DNA from: an uncultured Lachnospiraceae bacterium
Lineage (GTDB): Bacteria; Bacillota; Clostridia; Lachnospirales; Lachnospiraceae
NCBI GenBank assembly: GCA_910585715.1
Contig: CAJUEX010000039.1
Coordinates: 1 to 32,563 of the forward strand
DNA length: 32,563 nt
Reading direction: 5' to 3'
Part shown: positions 32,273 to 32,563 of the stretch, piece after piece
Layout of the letters: each line of letters starts with the position of its first letter
How positions within the stretch are numbered: the first letter of the stretch is position 1
The notes under the pieces: model-generated
What the model saw: only the letters and a program-made list of their open reading frames with translations
Databases searched by the model: none
Told to the model about the DNA's origin: nothing
Made by a program: the position numbers and the translations under genes

Positions 32273-32330
32273 CCAATCCCTCCTTCCTTGGTGTCGTATC
32301 TTACCTCTGAAACGGGGGATTAGCAAGTGG

Positions 32331-32372
32331 AAAAAGAAAAAAGCCGGAAATCGCTGGTAGCGTCCAGCTTTT
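32331..32372 (-). terminator. Rho-independent terminator of the minus-strand gene at the window end
   Basis: AAAAGCCGG (32339-32347) and CCAGCTTTT (32364-32372) form a 9-bp stem with one mismatch, and CGCT/AGCG close an inner loop. Read on the minus strand it is followed by TTTTTTCTTTTT. It begins 4 nt after the stop codon of the gene running in from beyond 32563. Confidence 0.75.
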
Positions 32373-32376
32373 CTGA

Positions 32377-32563
32377 CTAATTGTTTTTCTTTTCAATAAA
32401 TTTATCATGCATCTGTTCGAGTAATGTAAAATCAACCGTGCTTTTCAGATAGCCGATGACAGGATTGTTTTCCTTTTTCTGTTTATACAGAATTTTTGCA
32501 TTCTGGATGATCTTGTTTTTGTTTTTACGGATAAAAAGCATTTCCTTATGTATGAGAGCCTTA
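32377..32563 (-). CDS. C-terminal part of an unidentified protein (runs off the window)
   Basis: From the right edge inward, the minus strand encodes 61 codons without a stop, reading KALIHKEMLFIRKNKNKIIQ, then a hydrophilic stretch containing NPVIGYLKSTVDFTLLEQ and ending KFIEKKNN, with TAG at 32379-32377. It is very rich in Lys and Asn and clearly not the same protein as the neighbour. A good terminator follows at once, which supports a real gene end. I do not recognise the family. Confidence 0.6.
   Translation of the reverse strand, partial: KALIHKEMLFIRKNKNKIIQNAKILYKQKKENNPVIGYLKSTVDFTLLEQMHDKFIEKKNN

Overview
The window looks like chromosome from a low-GC Firmicute of the Lachnospiraceae type (Blautia/Dorea/Ruminococcus-like). 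The evidence is strong AGGAGG ribosome-binding sites, the clostridial order tig-clpP-clpX-lon-ysxC, and the kinds of accessory genes present (VanZ-like protein, LytTR/DUF3021, Wadjet, an apparent integrative-element edge). Species assignment is an inference; no rRNA or other marker is present.

Layout. (1) 1-1710: a DJ-1/PfpI protein on the minus strand, divergent from a WYL-domain regulator. (2) 1864-4422: a two-gene ABC importer, made of a lipoprotein binding protein and an unusual single-chain permease-ATPase fusion. (3) 4582-14299: one long forward run of housekeeping genes: trigger factor, ClpP, ClpX, Lon, the GTPase YsxC, an AI-2E family membrane protein, a D-2-hydroxyacid dehydrogenase, TruA and a VanZ-like protein. 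(4) 14300-16430: an AT-rich accessory patch with a truncated DUF5680 gene, an SPL-type radical SAM protein and a membrane-tethered XRE regulator, flanked by palindromes. (5) 16518-19295, minus strand: a lipoprotein with a second membrane-tethered XRE regulator, then an aldo/keto reductase overlapping a Crp/Fnr regulator. (6) 19698-20315: a small RelQ-type alarmone synthetase. Two similar short hairpin motifs lie upstream and downstream of it. (7) 20744-23509: an ABC-2 exporter operon with its own LytTR regulator and a DUF3021 membrane protein. (8) 23571-31539: a defence island. It holds a relic of an AlbA_2-type ATPase gene, a DUF1016 (YhcG-like) nuclease pseudogene, and a complete-looking Wadjet operon jetA-jetB-jetC-jetD of the DUF5716/DUF6063 type (probably type III). 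(9) 31540-32563: a junction into what looks like an integrative element. It holds a ten-codon stub of a low-molecular-weight tyrosine phosphatase gene joined to foreign sequence, then two small minus-strand genes, the second running off the window.

The most interesting point is at the start of jetC. The natural start (ATG at 26995, overlapping the jetB stop) opens a frame that ends after 16 codons. The rest of JetC is in another frame, and the natural first beta-strand (INWYGFSNV) is encoded there, just upstream of the first usable start. The break is explained by loss of one 4-nt unit from a short TTAA-like repeat. Wadjet in this strain may therefore be off, phase-variable, or dependent on frameshifting or re-initiation. 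A perfect 35-nt palindrome in the neighbouring DUF1016 pseudogene and the chimeric phosphatase stub are further signs of rearrangement in the island.

No tRNA, rRNA, CRISPR array or intact insertion sequence was seen. All family names come from reading the protein sequences; no search was run.
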